Positions 7,129-15,282 of a stretch of DNA of 18,511 nucleotides are shown piece by piece. A model generated the notes under the pieces. It was not told the DNA's origin. It saw nothing but the letters and a program-made list of their open reading frames with translations, and did no database searches. Source of the DNA: DAOUEG01 sp964589285. GTDB lineage: Bacteria; Chloroflexota; Dehalococcoidia; Dehalococcoidales; RBG-16-60-22. The stretch is taken from assembly GCA_964589285.1 (NCBI GenBank), contig CAZPSP010000037.1, positions 1 to 18,511 of the forward strand, read 5' to 3'. The position numbers were made by a program, and so were the translations under genes. The first letter of the stretch is position 1, and each line of letters opens with the position of its first letter.

Positions 7129-8085
7129 ATGCGTGCATATATCATACGCAGATTGCTTCAGATGATCCTGGTCCTGTTGATCGTGACCGTCATCGTGTTC
7201 TTCCTTTTGCGCCTGCTGCCGGGGGACCCCATCTACATGTATCTATCCCAACAGGATGTCGATGAGATTACCCAGGAACAGGTCGACTTTATCAAGCATC
7301 AACTGGGGCTTGATCAGCCTCTGCCCGTCCAGTATGTCAAGTGGTTGGGAAATGTTTTAACCGGGGACCTCGGTGATTCGATAATTACCAAGACGCCGGT
7401 CGTTAATGAAATCAAAGTGCGTCTGCCGATCACACTTCACCTGGGTATACTGGCATTCATACTCAGCATCGTCATCGGCATTCCGGTCGGTATCCTCGCC
7501 GCGGCAAGACGTGGTTCCTGGACGGACAATGTTTTTACCGCCCTCGGGAATATCGGTATTACATTACCCAGTTTCTGGCTCGGCATCATCCTCATCTACC
7601 TGATAGGCTACAAACTGCAGTGGCTGCCGATATACGGCTACACCTCTCCGTTCAAAGACTTCGTGGAGAACACCCGGCAGATAATAATGCCGGTGATCGT
7701 CCTGGCGGCTGCGCCGATCGCCACCGGTGTGCGTATCACCCGTTCCAGCATGCTGGAAGTGCTGCAACAGGATTATATCCGTACCGCCTGGTCCAAGGGC
7801 TTGACGGAACGGAAAGTGATCCTTAAACACGCACTGAGGAACGGCCTGTTGCCCGTTGTCGCTATGAAAGGCATGAGCCTGGTCGCCATCGTCGGCGGTT
7901 CGGTCCTCGTGGAGACGGTGTTCAGCATCCCGGGCATGGGCAGGCTGGCAGTGGATGGCCTGTTCTCGCAGGACTACCCCGTGGTGCAGGCTACGCTCAT
8001 TATCATAGCGACATTTACGCTACTCATGAACCTCCTAATAGATCTATCATACGGATGGCTGGATCCGAGGGTGCATTATGAATAA
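7129..8085 (+). CDS. ABC transporter permease, DppB/OppB type
   Basis: A 318-residue integral membrane subunit of a Dpp/Opp-family importer. The N-terminal RRLLQMILVLLIVT helix and LLPGDP segment are hallmarks of the DppB group. About six membrane helices are visible (roughly 9-30, 101-124, 137-160, 186-200, 246-266, 285-308). The EAA loop that contacts the ATPase lies at about 219-242 (AWSKGLTERKVILKHALRNG). The C-terminus SYGWLDPRVHYE is also typical. It should pair with the product of the next gene, whose start overlaps this gene by eight bases, to form the channel for substrate brought by the binding proteins. Full length for the family. Confidence 0.95.
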   Translation: MRAYIIRRLLQMILVLLIVTVIVFFLLRLLPGDPIYMYLSQQDVDEITQEQVDFIKHQLGLDQPLPVQYVKWLGNVLTGDLGDSIITKTPVVNEIKVRLPITLHLGILAFILSIVIGIPVGILAAARRGSWTDNVFTALGNIGITLPSFWLGIILIYLIGYKLQWLPIYGYTSPFKDFVENTRQIIMPVIVLAAAPIATGVRITRSSMLEVLQQDYIRTAWSKGLTERKVILKHALRNGLLPVVAMKGMSLVAIVGGSVLVETVFSIPGMGRLAVDGLFSQDYPVVQATLIIIATFTLLMNLLIDLSYGWLDPRVHYE

Positions 8086-8992
8086 AGAAGTAATAGAATC
8101 TCCGCAAATCGGACGGGACCTGGAACCAACCGAAGTCCGCCCCAAGGTGGACGAATTCCGCCGTTTCAGGAAGGTCTTTTTCGGCAGGCCGGTGGTAATC
8201 ATAGGCGCATTTCTCATACTTATATTCGTTATATGTGCCGCCGTACCACAATGGATAGCGACCCATGACCCGGTCAAACAGACCCTGTCCCAAACGCTCC
8301 TCGCCCCCAGTTCGGAACATCTGTTGGGTACCGATGCCCTGGGACGCGATCTCTTCAGCAGGATTATCTATGGAGCGCGGACCGCCTTGATTATCGCCGT
8401 GTCGGCTATCGCTTTCGCAGTAGTCGTGGGAAGTACCCTGGGACTGATCGCCGGTTATTCGGGAGGCCTCACCAACAGTATCATCATGAGATTCATTGAC
8501 GCCATGATGGCGTTCCCGGGGATATTGCTGGCACTTACCATCGTCGCCGTATTGGGAGGCGGCATGCTTACCGTCATCATCGCTCTCGGCGTCCAGTCCA
8601 TTACCGGCTATGCCAGGGTGGTGTGCGCTCAGGCGATGTCTCTCCGGGAAAATGACTATGTGCTGGCGGCGCGCACGCTGGGTGCAACGAAGAACCGCAT
8701 CATGTTCAAGCATATCCTGCCGAATGCCATCGCACCTTTGATCGTTATGTCTACCATCTCCGTTGGTATGACGATCCTGGCTGAAGCCGGCTTGAGCTAC
8801 CTCGGCATCGGTATAACAGAACCTACCATTGCCTGGGGGAGCCTGGTCAATGTGGGACAGAGATACCTGCTGATGTTCCCCCTGCTGTCCATCGCTCCCG
8901 GTATTGCCATCATGCTGGTGGTGTTCGGGTTTAACATGGTCGGCGACGGCCTGAGAGACGCTTTGGACCCGCGGCTCCGCGGCACGCTATAA
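8078..8992 (+). CDS. ABC transporter permease, DppC/OppC type
   Basis: A 304-residue partner permease. After a soluble N-terminus of about 35 residues with the FRRFRKVFFGRP motif comes the first helix (about 37-56), then HLLGTDALGRDLFSRIIYGA (81-100), the DppC signature. Further helices follow, and the EAA loop lies at about 196-219 (AARTLGATKNRIMFKHILPN). The end, VGDGLRDALDPRLRG, is the usual C-terminus. The ATG overlaps the end of the DppB-like gene, so the two are translationally coupled and made in equal amounts. DppD/DppF-type ATPase genes would normally come next, but an amidohydrolase gene does instead, so the ATPases must lie elsewhere or be shared with another importer. Confidence 0.95.
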   Translation: MNKEVIESPQIGRDLEPTEVRPKVDEFRRFRKVFFGRPVVIIGAFLILIFVICAAVPQWIATHDPVKQTLSQTLLAPSSEHLLGTDALGRDLFSRIIYGARTALIIAVSAIAFAVVVGSTLGLIAGYSGGLTNSIIMRFIDAMMAFPGILLALTIVAVLGGGMLTVIIALGVQSITGYARVVCAQAMSLRENDYVLAARTLGATKNRIMFKHILPNAIAPLIVMSTISVGMTILAEAGLSYLGIGITEPTIAWGSLVNVGQRYLLMFPLLSIAPGIAIMLVVFGFNMVGDGLRDALDPRLRGTL

Positions 8993-9013
8993 AGAATCAA
9001 GTCCCTCCTCGTA

Positions 9014-9065
9014 AAGTACAGGCTGTGGCTGCAATCACAGCCTGTACTTGTTATCATTCTTTTAT
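9014..9065 (+). terminator. Intrinsic terminator after the permease genes
   Basis: A 14-bp perfect stem, AAGTACAGGCTGTG (9014-9027) with 9036-9049, and an eight-base loop. It is followed by a T-rich but interrupted stretch up to 9065. This is a reasonable, perhaps leaky, terminator. The amidohydrolase starts 49 bases after the stem and no good promoter is seen between, so read-through may serve that gene. Confidence 0.65.
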
Positions 9066-9097
9066 CCCGAAAGACACATTAAGGGAGAACAAAAAGT

Positions 9098-10105
9098 ATG
9101 AAAGAGCCTTATCCGCTGAAGATCGATGCCTATGCCCATATCGTTCCGCCGCGTTACGGCAAAGAAATCGAAAAGCTGTTCCCGGCGATATATAACGAAC
9201 AGATCAAGCCTTGCCCTGTTCTCTATGATCTGGATGCACGGTTCAGGATCATGGACAAGTACGAACCACTGCGGCAGGTCCTGACGCTGGGGCGTATCCC
9301 GACCGAACACCTGGCCGGGCCGGAAAAGGCCGCCGAACTGGCGCGTATCGCTAACGATGAAATGGCGGAACTGGTAGCGAAATACCGAGACAGGTTTTGC
9401 GGCGCCCTGGCAACGATATCCATGACGGACATGGACGAAGCCCTCAAGGAAACCGACCGCTGCATCCGGCAGCTTAAATTCAACGGCATCTACATTCACA
9501 CGCCCGTGGAAGAAAGGCCGCTGGACGGTCCGGAGTTCCTGCCCCTGTTCGAGAAGATGGCAGACTACGACCTTCCCATCGCCATTCACCCCATGAGGAA
9601 AGCAGACCACCCTGATTACCTGACGGAAGACCGGTCCAAATACATGATGTTCAGCCTCTTCGGCTGGCCGTACGACACCACTTCGGCGATGGCGCGGCTC
9701 GTGTTCAGCGGCATCATGGAAAAGTTCCCCGGCCTCAAAGTGCTGACCCATCACCTGGGCGGCATGGTGCCGTTCTATGCGGAGCGGATCCGCCAGTTCG
9801 CCCAACTGCACATTTTACGGTACGGCAACGATATGTGGTTTAAAAGGGACCCCATCGATTACTTCAAGATGTTTTATGCCGATACCGCCATCTACGGCCA
9901 TACTCCGGGGCTGATGTGCGGTTTTGAGTTCTTCGGAGCCGACCACGTGCTTTTCGGGATCGATTTCCCGCTGGGAGACATCGAGAACGGCGACCGGAAC
10001 TACCGGCAGACCATCAACGCCATCGAAGCCATGCCCATATCCGATGAAGACAAGAAGAAGATCTATGAAGATAATGCGCGCACGTTGATGCGGCTGGTTA
10101 TCTAA
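9098..10105 (+). CDS. Amidohydrolase family protein (ACMSD-like, amidohydrolase_2)
   Basis: A 335-residue TIM-barrel metal enzyme of the amidohydrolase_2 family, which contains decarboxylases such as ACMSD and gamma-resorcylate decarboxylase as well as hydrolases. Expected metal ligands are mostly there: H14 in the first strand, H164 (IAIHP), H218 or H219 (LTHHLGGMVPF) and D289 (LFGIDFP). The first motif, normally HxH, reads Y12-A-H14, so one ligand is Tyr instead of His. There is no signal peptide, so the protein is cytoplasmic. A Shine-Dalgarno AAGGGAGA precedes the ATG. It lies last in the transporter block, and I infer that it processes the imported compound or a product of the flavoprotein. 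The reaction (decarboxylation or hydrolysis) cannot be assigned. Confidence 0.88.
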   Translation: MKEPYPLKIDAYAHIVPPRYGKEIEKLFPAIYNEQIKPCPVLYDLDARFRIMDKYEPLRQVLTLGRIPTEHLAGPEKAAELARIANDEMAELVAKYRDRFCGALATISMTDMDEALKETDRCIRQLKFNGIYIHTPVEERPLDGPEFLPLFEKMADYDLPIAIHPMRKADHPDYLTEDRSKYMMFSLFGWPYDTTSAMARLVFSGIMEKFPGLKVLTHHLGGMVPFYAERIRQFAQLHILRYGNDMWFKRDPIDYFKMFYADTAIYGHTPGLMCGFEFFGADHVLFGIDFPLGDIENGDRNYRQTINAIEAMPISDEDKKKIYEDNARTLMRLVI

Positions 10106-10167
10106 AAAGTATCGTTGTACGGTTTGTATCTAACCGAATTTCTAATGGCGGGCGGCTAAAAGAAAGA

Positions 10168-10195
10168 GGGCGCAGCCCCGATCAGGGCTGCGCCC
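10168..10195. terminator. Bidirectional terminator between convergent amidohydrolase and ilvC
   Basis: An 11-bp stem, GGGCGCAGCCC (10168-10178) with 10185-10195, and a six-base loop. Read on the minus strand it is followed by CTCTTTCTTTTAGCC, which is T-rich, so it should end the ilv operon. On the plus strand a T-run (CATTTTT) comes about 11 bases later, so it may also end the amidohydrolase transcript. Confidence 0.75.
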
Positions 10196-10220
10196 CACTG
10201 ACTTCATTTTTCAACCGCTG

Positions 10221-11321
10221 TTAGTTGCTCTGCCGTCCACCGACGCCCTTGGCTGTCGCCGCGTCCTTTTTGGCTTCTTCCTTCGGCCTCAGGTCGCGGG
10301 TGGTCTTGCCGGCCCGCCACATCTCGGAATCGTGGATCTCCGCAAGTTCTTTACCGAGTACCTCGCGGTAGTTGGGGCCGCCGACGGACTCGATGACGCG
10401 CTTCGTCTCCGCGCCGGAAGCAACCTTTTCATACAAATCTTTAAAGACCGGCATGACGGCCGCCTTGAACTTCGGCTTCCAGTCCAATGCGCCGCGCTGA
10501 GCGGTGGCGGAGCAGTTAGCGTACATCCAGTCCATACCGTTTTCGGCCACGAGCTTGATGAGGCTTTCAGTCAATTCTTCAACGGTCTCGTTGAAGGCTT
10601 CACTGGGACTATGCCCGTGGGCCCGGAGGGTATCGTATTGCGCTTCCATGATGCCGGCCAGCGCGCCCATGAGAACGCCGCGCTCCCCGACGAGGTCGCT
10701 GAATACTTCGTTCTCGAATGTTGTCGGGAACAAATATCCGGCCCCGACTGCAATCCCCATGGCGATGCAGCGTTCTTTGGCCCGCCCGGTGGCGTCTTGA
10801 AACACCGCGAAGCTGGCGTTGATGCCCGCGCCGGAAAGGAAATTGCGCCGCAGGGACGTGCCGGACCCCTTGGGGGCCACCATGATGACATCCACATCAG
10901 CAGGAGGTATCACGCCTGTCTGGTCTTTGTAGACGATGGAGAAGCCGTGTGAGAAGTACAGCGCGTCACCCTTCTTGAGGTGCTTTTTGATGTCCGGCCA
11001 GATGAGCCGCTGCGAGGCGTCGCTCGTCAGCATTTCGATGATGGTGCCGCGTTCCGCCGCTTGCTCTATCTCGAAAAGCGTTTTGCCGGGTTCCCAGCCG
11101 TCAGCAACGGCCCGGTCCCAGTCCTGCATGAACTGCTTGCTCTGCCCGATGATAACGTTGAAGCCGTTGTCCCTCATGTTCAGGGACTGACCGGGGCCCT
11201 GGACGCCGTAGCCGATAACGGCAATGGTCTCGTTCTTAAGGACCTCGCGGGCTTTCTCCATCGGGAATTCGCTCCGCATCACCACTTCTTCTACAACGCC
11301 GCCGAAATCTATGTTAGCCAT
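10221..11321 (-). CDS. ilvC: Ketol-acid reductoisomerase (acetohydroxyacid isomeroreductase)
   Basis: IlvC rearranges and reduces acetolactate or acetohydroxybutyrate to the dihydroxyacid, using NAD(P)H and Mg2+, in valine and isoleucine synthesis. The Rossmann motif is GYGVQG (37-42), the catalytic His H125 lies in LYFSHGF, Mg2+ ligands are D209, E213, E245 and E249, and substrate-binding Ser is S271. At 366 residues it is longer than the usual ~330-residue bacterial form. Its motifs (GYGVQGPGQSLNMRDNG, VAPKGSGTSLRR, GHSPSEAFNETVEEL, MYANCSATAQRGALDW) match the Bacteroidetes/yeast branch. A charged tail of about 20 residues (KEEAKKDAATAKGVGGRQSN) ends it. Shine-Dalgarno AAGGAG precedes the ATG. 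It is the last gene of the ilv operon, 11 bases after ilvH. Confidence 0.97.
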   Translation of the reverse strand: MANIDFGGVVEEVVMRSEFPMEKAREVLKNETIAVIGYGVQGPGQSLNMRDNGFNVIIGQSKQFMQDWDRAVADGWEPGKTLFEIEQAAERGTIIEMLTSDASQRLIWPDIKKHLKKGDALYFSHGFSIVYKDQTGVIPPADVDVIMVAPKGSGTSLRRNFLSGAGINASFAVFQDATGRAKERCIAMGIAVGAGYLFPTTFENEVFSDLVGERGVLMGALAGIMEAQYDTLRAHGHSPSEAFNETVEELTESLIKLVAENGMDWMYANCSATAQRGALDWKPKFKAAVMPVFKDLYEKVASGAETKRVIESVGGPNYREVLGKELAEIHDSEMWRAGKTTRDLRPKEEAKKDAATAKGVGGRQSN

Positions 11322-11332
11322 GGTCGTACTCC

Positions 11333-11881
11333 TTATTCTTCAATCTTCACTATTTTCTTCGCCCTGGGTTTTGCCGTTTCACCGGGGACTGTCCGTACAT
11401 TTCCCCGTACCATGGCGATGCGCCCGGTGCGGGCTATTTCCTTGATCCCATATCCCTGGAGCAGCTTCAGCAGGTTCTCCGTCTTGTCCTCATCACCCGT
11501 GACTTCAATCATGAGTGAATCCTGGGTAACATCAACGATGTTGGCCTTAAAGATATCCACCATCTCGATTATTTCATTGCGCGTGGCGGAAGTCGCTTTT
11601 ACCTTCACCAGCACCAGTTCGCGGATTATCTGTCTTTCACTCGATATATCGACGACGCGTACCACGTCGACGAGCTTATCCAGTTGCTTGCGTACCTGCT
11701 CGACGATGGCCGTCGTTCCGTTAACGACAAAGGTCACGCGGGACAGGTGAGGCACTTCGCTATGGCCGACGGCGATACTATCGATGTTGAAGCCGCGGCG
11801 GCGGACCAGGCTGACCATGCGGTTAAGCACGCCGGGCCTGTCCTGAACGATAGCGACTATCGTGTGTTTCGTAGCGGCCAT
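11333..11881 (-). CDS. ilvH: Acetolactate synthase small (regulatory) subunit
   Basis: A 182-residue regulatory subunit that activates the catalytic subunit IlvB and gives valine feedback inhibition. The N-terminal ACT domain (about 6-80) begins HTIVAIVQDRPGVLNRM and contains RRRGFNIDSIAVG; the C-terminal ACT-like domain covers about 85-162 (ELVLVKVKATSATRNEI, then VTGDEDKTENLLKLL and GIKEIARTGRIAM). The ATG at 11881 is chosen over longer in-frame starts because AAGGAGG lies seven or eight bases upstream and the sequence then begins exactly as family members do. The start lies inside the end of ilvB, a 25-base overlap, which suggests coupled translation. A short basic tail (KPRAKKIVKIEE) follows the domain. 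Confidence 0.95.
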   Translation of the reverse strand: MAATKHTIVAIVQDRPGVLNRMVSLVRRRGFNIDSIAVGHSEVPHLSRVTFVVNGTTAIVEQVRKQLDKLVDVVRVVDISSERQIIRELVLVKVKATSATRNEIIEMVDIFKANIVDVTQDSLMIEVTGDEDKTENLLKLLQGYGIKEIARTGRIAMVRGNVRTVPGETAKPRAKKIVKIEE

Positions 11882-13566
11882 GACGACACCTCCTTCTTGG
11901 GCTGTTCGAGAAACTCGGCGACCGCCGCTCCGGGCGGCACCATGGGAAAGACGTTTTCCTCCGGTTCCACCATGAAATCGATGAGGAACGGACCGTCGTG
12001 GTCCATCGCCTCCCGTATCGCGCCGTCCACTTCTTCCCGGCGTTCGACGCGTACGGCGGCCACGCAGAAAGCCTCCGCCAGACGGACGAAGTCCGGGCAG
12101 GTCAGCGGCGTGGCCACGTAATTTTTCTGGTGGAACAGCTCCTGCCACTGACGGACCATACCAAGAAAGCCGTTATTGAGAATGGCTATTTTTACTTTTA
12201 TGTCATCCTGGACGAGCGTCGCCAGTTCCTGCATGTTCATCTGGAAACTGCCGTCGCCGTCGATGCTCCAGACCATGCGGTCCGGCTTGCCGACTTTTGC
12301 TCCCATGGCTGCCGGCAGTCCGAAACCCATTGTCCCGAGACCTCCGGAGGAAATGAACGTATCCGGTTCATGGAACGTGTAGTGCTGGGCGGTCCACATC
12401 TGGTGCTGGCCTACCCCGGTCACGATGATAGCGTCGCCGTGGGTAGCCTCATACAGCCTTTCGATAATGTACTGCGGTAACAGCGAGGTACTGTCCCGCG
12501 TATCTATCAGCGGGTACATCTTCCGGTATTCTTCGAGCTTGCCGATCCAGTCCAAGTGCTGGCCGGTCTCTATCATCTTGTTGAGAGCGCTCAGCACGGA
12601 CTTGATATCGCCGACGATGGGAACATTGACCGCGACATTCTTGCCGATCTCGGCGGGGTCCAGGTCGATATGGACGATCCTGGCCCGGGACGCGAACCCG
12701 GACAGCTTGCCGGTCACGCGGTCATCGAAGCGCATGCCGACCGCGATGATGAGATCGGCTTCATCGATGGCGCGGTTGGCATACCCGGTGCCGTGCATGC
12801 CTACCATGCCGTAGTTCAGGACATGGTGGCCGGGAAGGCTGCCGATACCGAGCAGTGTGGTGATGACCGGTATCTGGGCGGTTTCCGCCAGCTGCTTGAG
12901 TTCCTTCGTGGCGCCGGACATGATCACGCCGTGTCCCGCCAGGATAAGCGGCCGGTCCGCATCGGTAATGAGCCTGACCGCGTTCTTCAACTGGGTAGGA
13001 TGGCCGCGTGTCGGTACTTTATAGCCGGGCAGGACCACTTTTTCCGGGTACACATATTCGGTCGAGTTCTGCATGACGTCCTTGGGAACGTCGATAAGCA
13101 CCGGGCCGGGACGGCCGGACCGGGCGATGTAGAATGCTTCTTTGATGACCTGCGCCAGTTGGGAGACGTCCGTCACCAGGTAGCTGTGCTTGGTGATGGG
13201 CAGCGTGATGCCGGTGATGTCTATTTCCTGGAAGGAGTCCTTCCCGATGAGCGGGGTATTGACCTGGCCGGTGATGGCGACTATCGGGATGGAATCCATG
13301 AACGCGTTGGCGATGCCGGTCACCAGGTTGGTAGCGCCGGGACCGGACGTAGCCATGCAGACGCCGACCTTGCCGGTAGCGCGGGCATAGCCGTCCGCCG
13401 CATGCGCCGCCGCCTGTTCATGGCGGACGAGTATATGGCGTATTTGCGGGTACTGGGGCAGAGTATCATAGAACGGAAGGAGCACGCCGCCGGGGAAGCC
13501 GAACATCACGTCCACTCCCTCGGCGATGAGACTTTCGCAAATTATCTGGGCTCCGGTTTTCTTCAT
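11857..13566 (-). CDS. ilvB: Acetolactate synthase large (catalytic) subunit
   Basis: A 569-residue thiamine diphosphate enzyme that condenses two pyruvates to acetolactate, or pyruvate with 2-ketobutyrate to acetohydroxybutyrate. Domains in order: N-terminal TPP pyrimidine-binding domain (about 3-165) with catalytic Glu50 (VRHEQAAAHAADGYAR); central domain (about 190-325) with GMRFDDRVTGK; C-terminal TPP-diphosphate domain (about 380-530) with GDGS at 437-440 and NN at 464-465, the metal-diphosphate motif. GMVRQWQELF at 469-478 is the typical AHAS segment near the active site. Length matches the anabolic type. The ATG lies two bases after the ilvD stop, with GAGGT at the end of ilvD as ribosome site. 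Its partner subunit overlaps its 3' end. Confidence 0.97.
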   Translation of the reverse strand: MKKTGAQIICESLIAEGVDVMFGFPGGVLLPFYDTLPQYPQIRHILVRHEQAAAHAADGYARATGKVGVCMATSGPGATNLVTGIANAFMDSIPIVAITGQVNTPLIGKDSFQEIDITGITLPITKHSYLVTDVSQLAQVIKEAFYIARSGRPGPVLIDVPKDVMQNSTEYVYPEKVVLPGYKVPTRGHPTQLKNAVRLITDADRPLILAGHGVIMSGATKELKQLAETAQIPVITTLLGIGSLPGHHVLNYGMVGMHGTGYANRAIDEADLIIAVGMRFDDRVTGKLSGFASRARIVHIDLDPAEIGKNVAVNVPIVGDIKSVLSALNKMIETGQHLDWIGKLEEYRKMYPLIDTRDSTSLLPQYIIERLYEATHGDAIIVTGVGQHQMWTAQHYTFHEPDTFISSGGLGTMGFGLPAAMGAKVGKPDRMVWSIDGDGSFQMNMQELATLVQDDIKVKIAILNNGFLGMVRQWQELFHQKNYVATPLTCPDFVRLAEAFCVAAVRVERREEVDGAIREAMDHDGPFLIDFMVEPEENVFPMVPPGAAVAEFLEQPKKEVSSWPLRNTR

Positions 13567-13568
13567 GT

Positions 13569-15224
13569 TTACCTCTTAAAGACCGCTCCGGTGCTGGCGG
13601 ACGTTACCTTTTCCGTATACCGGCCGAGGTAGCCGGTCTTGATCCTCGGTTCGAACGCCGGCAGCCTGGCGAGACGGTCCGCAATTTCTTTTTCGGACAG
13701 CTCGATATCGAGCCGGTTGTTGGTGATATCGATTGCCACGATATCGCCTTCCTGGACGGCGGCAATGGGACCCCGCGCCGCCGCTTCCGGCGAAACGTGC
13801 CCGATGGACGCGCCACGGGTTGCACCCGAGAAACGACCATCGGTAATCAATGCCACCTCCTTTTCCAGCCCGCTGCCGGTGATCAGCGACGTGGGTGTGA
13901 GCATCTCACGCATACCGGGGCCGCCCTTGGGCCCCTCGTAGCGGATGACGAGCACGTCGCCGGGCTTAATTTCCCTGTTCATAATAGCTTTCGTGGCCGA
14001 TTCTTCCGAGTCGAAGACCCGGGCCGGTCCGCGATGCTGCATCATTTCCGGAGCCACCGCCGCTTTCTTGACGACAGCGCCTTCCGGGGCCAGGTTGCCG
14101 AACAATATCGCCAGTCCGCCTGTCTTTGAATGGGCGGTCTCCGGCGAGTGAATGACCTCATGATCGACCGTGGTTACTCCTTCCAGGTTCTCCCGCACCG
14201 TCTTGCCGGTCACGGTCTTGACGTCCAGCTTCAGCAACCCCTTGATCTCGTTCATGACGGCGGGGATGCCCCCGGCCTTGTTGAGGTCTTCGATATGGTG
14301 CGGGCCGGACGGCCGGAGCTTGGTCAGGTACGGCGTCTTCTGCGCTATCTGGTTGATCTTGGCCAGGTCGAACGATATCCCGGCTTCATGGGCGATGGCC
14401 ATGAGATGGAGTACGGAGTTGGAACTGCCGCCCAAGGCCATGTCCACCGAGAAGGCGTTGTAGACAGCATCTTCCGTGATGATGTCGCGCGGCCTCAGGT
14501 TGGTTTTCAGAATGTCCATCACCTGGAGACCGGCCTTCCGCGCGAGGCTTTTGCGGCGCGAGTCCACGGCGGGAATGGTACCGTTACCGGGCAGGCCCAA
14601 GCCAAGTACCTCCGTCAGGCAGTTCATGGTATTAGCAGTGAACATGCCGGCGCAGCTACCGCAGCCGGGGCAGGCGGTCTGCTCCAGTTGGACGAGTTCT
14701 TCTTCCGTCATCTTGCCGGCGGTGTACGCACCGATGCCCTCGAAGACGGTATTTAAATCGATTTTCTGCCCATTCAGGATACCGGCCAGCATCGGTCCGC
14801 CGCTGACGAAGATGGCGGGGATATTGAGCCGTAAAGCCGCCATGAGCATGCCGGGTATGATCTTATCGCAGTTGGGAATGAAGACGAGGGCGTCGAAAGC
14901 GTGCGCCTCGGCCATGATTTCCACCGTGTCCGCGATGAGTTCGCGGCTGGGCAGAGAGTATTTCATGCCGGCGTGGTTCATGGCGATGCCGTCGCACACG
15001 GCCACGGTATTGAACTCGAAGGGCACGCCGCCGCCTTCCCGGATGCCATCCTTCACCGCCTCGGCGATGTCCCGCAGATGAATATGGCCGGGAACGACCT
15101 CCGTGAAGCTGTTGACCACACCGATGAACGGCTTGTCCATCTCTTCACTGGTGCAGCCCAGCGCATACAACAGCGAGCGGTGGGATGCCCGTTCGATCCC
15201 TTTTTTCACGGCATCACTTTTCAC
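13569..15224 (-). CDS. ilvD: Dihydroxyacid dehydratase
   Basis: A 551-residue iron-sulfur dehydratase converting dihydroxyacids to the 2-keto acids of valine and isoleucine. Visible motifs: VVNSFTEVVPGHIHLRDI, the Cys-containing PNCDKIIPGM, the Cys-rich ACPGCGSCAGMFTANTMNC, and the C-terminal TDGRFSGATRGASIGHVSPE with the catalytic Ser. The first motif reads VPGHxHL as in the oxygen-labile E. coli enzyme, not the PCN form found elsewhere. I place the start at the GTG at 15224: it gives the conserved KSDAVKKGIERA N-terminus, and AAAGGGGT lies six bases upstream. A longer GTG start at 15242 is also open, adding six residues. It is the first gene of the ilvDBHC operon. Confidence 0.96.
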   Translation of the reverse strand: MKSDAVKKGIERASHRSLLYALGCTSEEMDKPFIGVVNSFTEVVPGHIHLRDIAEAVKDGIREGGGVPFEFNTVAVCDGIAMNHAGMKYSLPSRELIADTVEIMAEAHAFDALVFIPNCDKIIPGMLMAALRLNIPAIFVSGGPMLAGILNGQKIDLNTVFEGIGAYTAGKMTEEELVQLEQTACPGCGSCAGMFTANTMNCLTEVLGLGLPGNGTIPAVDSRRKSLARKAGLQVMDILKTNLRPRDIITEDAVYNAFSVDMALGGSSNSVLHLMAIAHEAGISFDLAKINQIAQKTPYLTKLRPSGPHHIEDLNKAGGIPAVMNEIKGLLKLDVKTVTGKTVRENLEGVTTVDHEVIHSPETAHSKTGGLAILFGNLAPEGAVVKKAAVAPEMMQHRGPARVFDSEESATKAIMNREIKPGDVLVIRYEGPKGGPGMREMLTPTSLITGSGLEKEVALITDGRFSGATRGASIGHVSPEAAARGPIAAVQEGDIVAIDITNNRLDIELSEKEIADRLARLPAFEPRIKTGYLGRYTEKVTSASTGAVFKR

Positions 15225-15252
15225 GGCAGTACCCCTTTGCACTAAAATCGGG

Positions 15253-15282
15253 TTAAATAAAATGGCCGTCCCAGCGAGACGG
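15253..15282 (-). promoter_or_regulatory. Attenuator-like hairpin and U-rich tract in the ilv leader
   Basis: On the minus strand CCGTCTC (15282-15276) pairs with GGGACGG (15272-15266) through seven pairs, one of them G-U, around a three-base loop. CCATTTTATTTAA follows at once. This is the shape of an intrinsic terminator, but it lies about 40 bases downstream of the expected transcription start and about 30 before the ilvD GTG, so it could act as an attenuator for the operon. No leader peptide rich in Leu, Ile or Val and no T-box motif is visible, so the sensing device is unknown. Confidence 0.45.

Noticed and set aside
12556..13632. A 358-codon plus-strand frame opposite ilvB
   Set aside because: The minus strand encodes a full-length acetolactate synthase with all motifs; the antisense frame has no ribosome site or recognisable domain.
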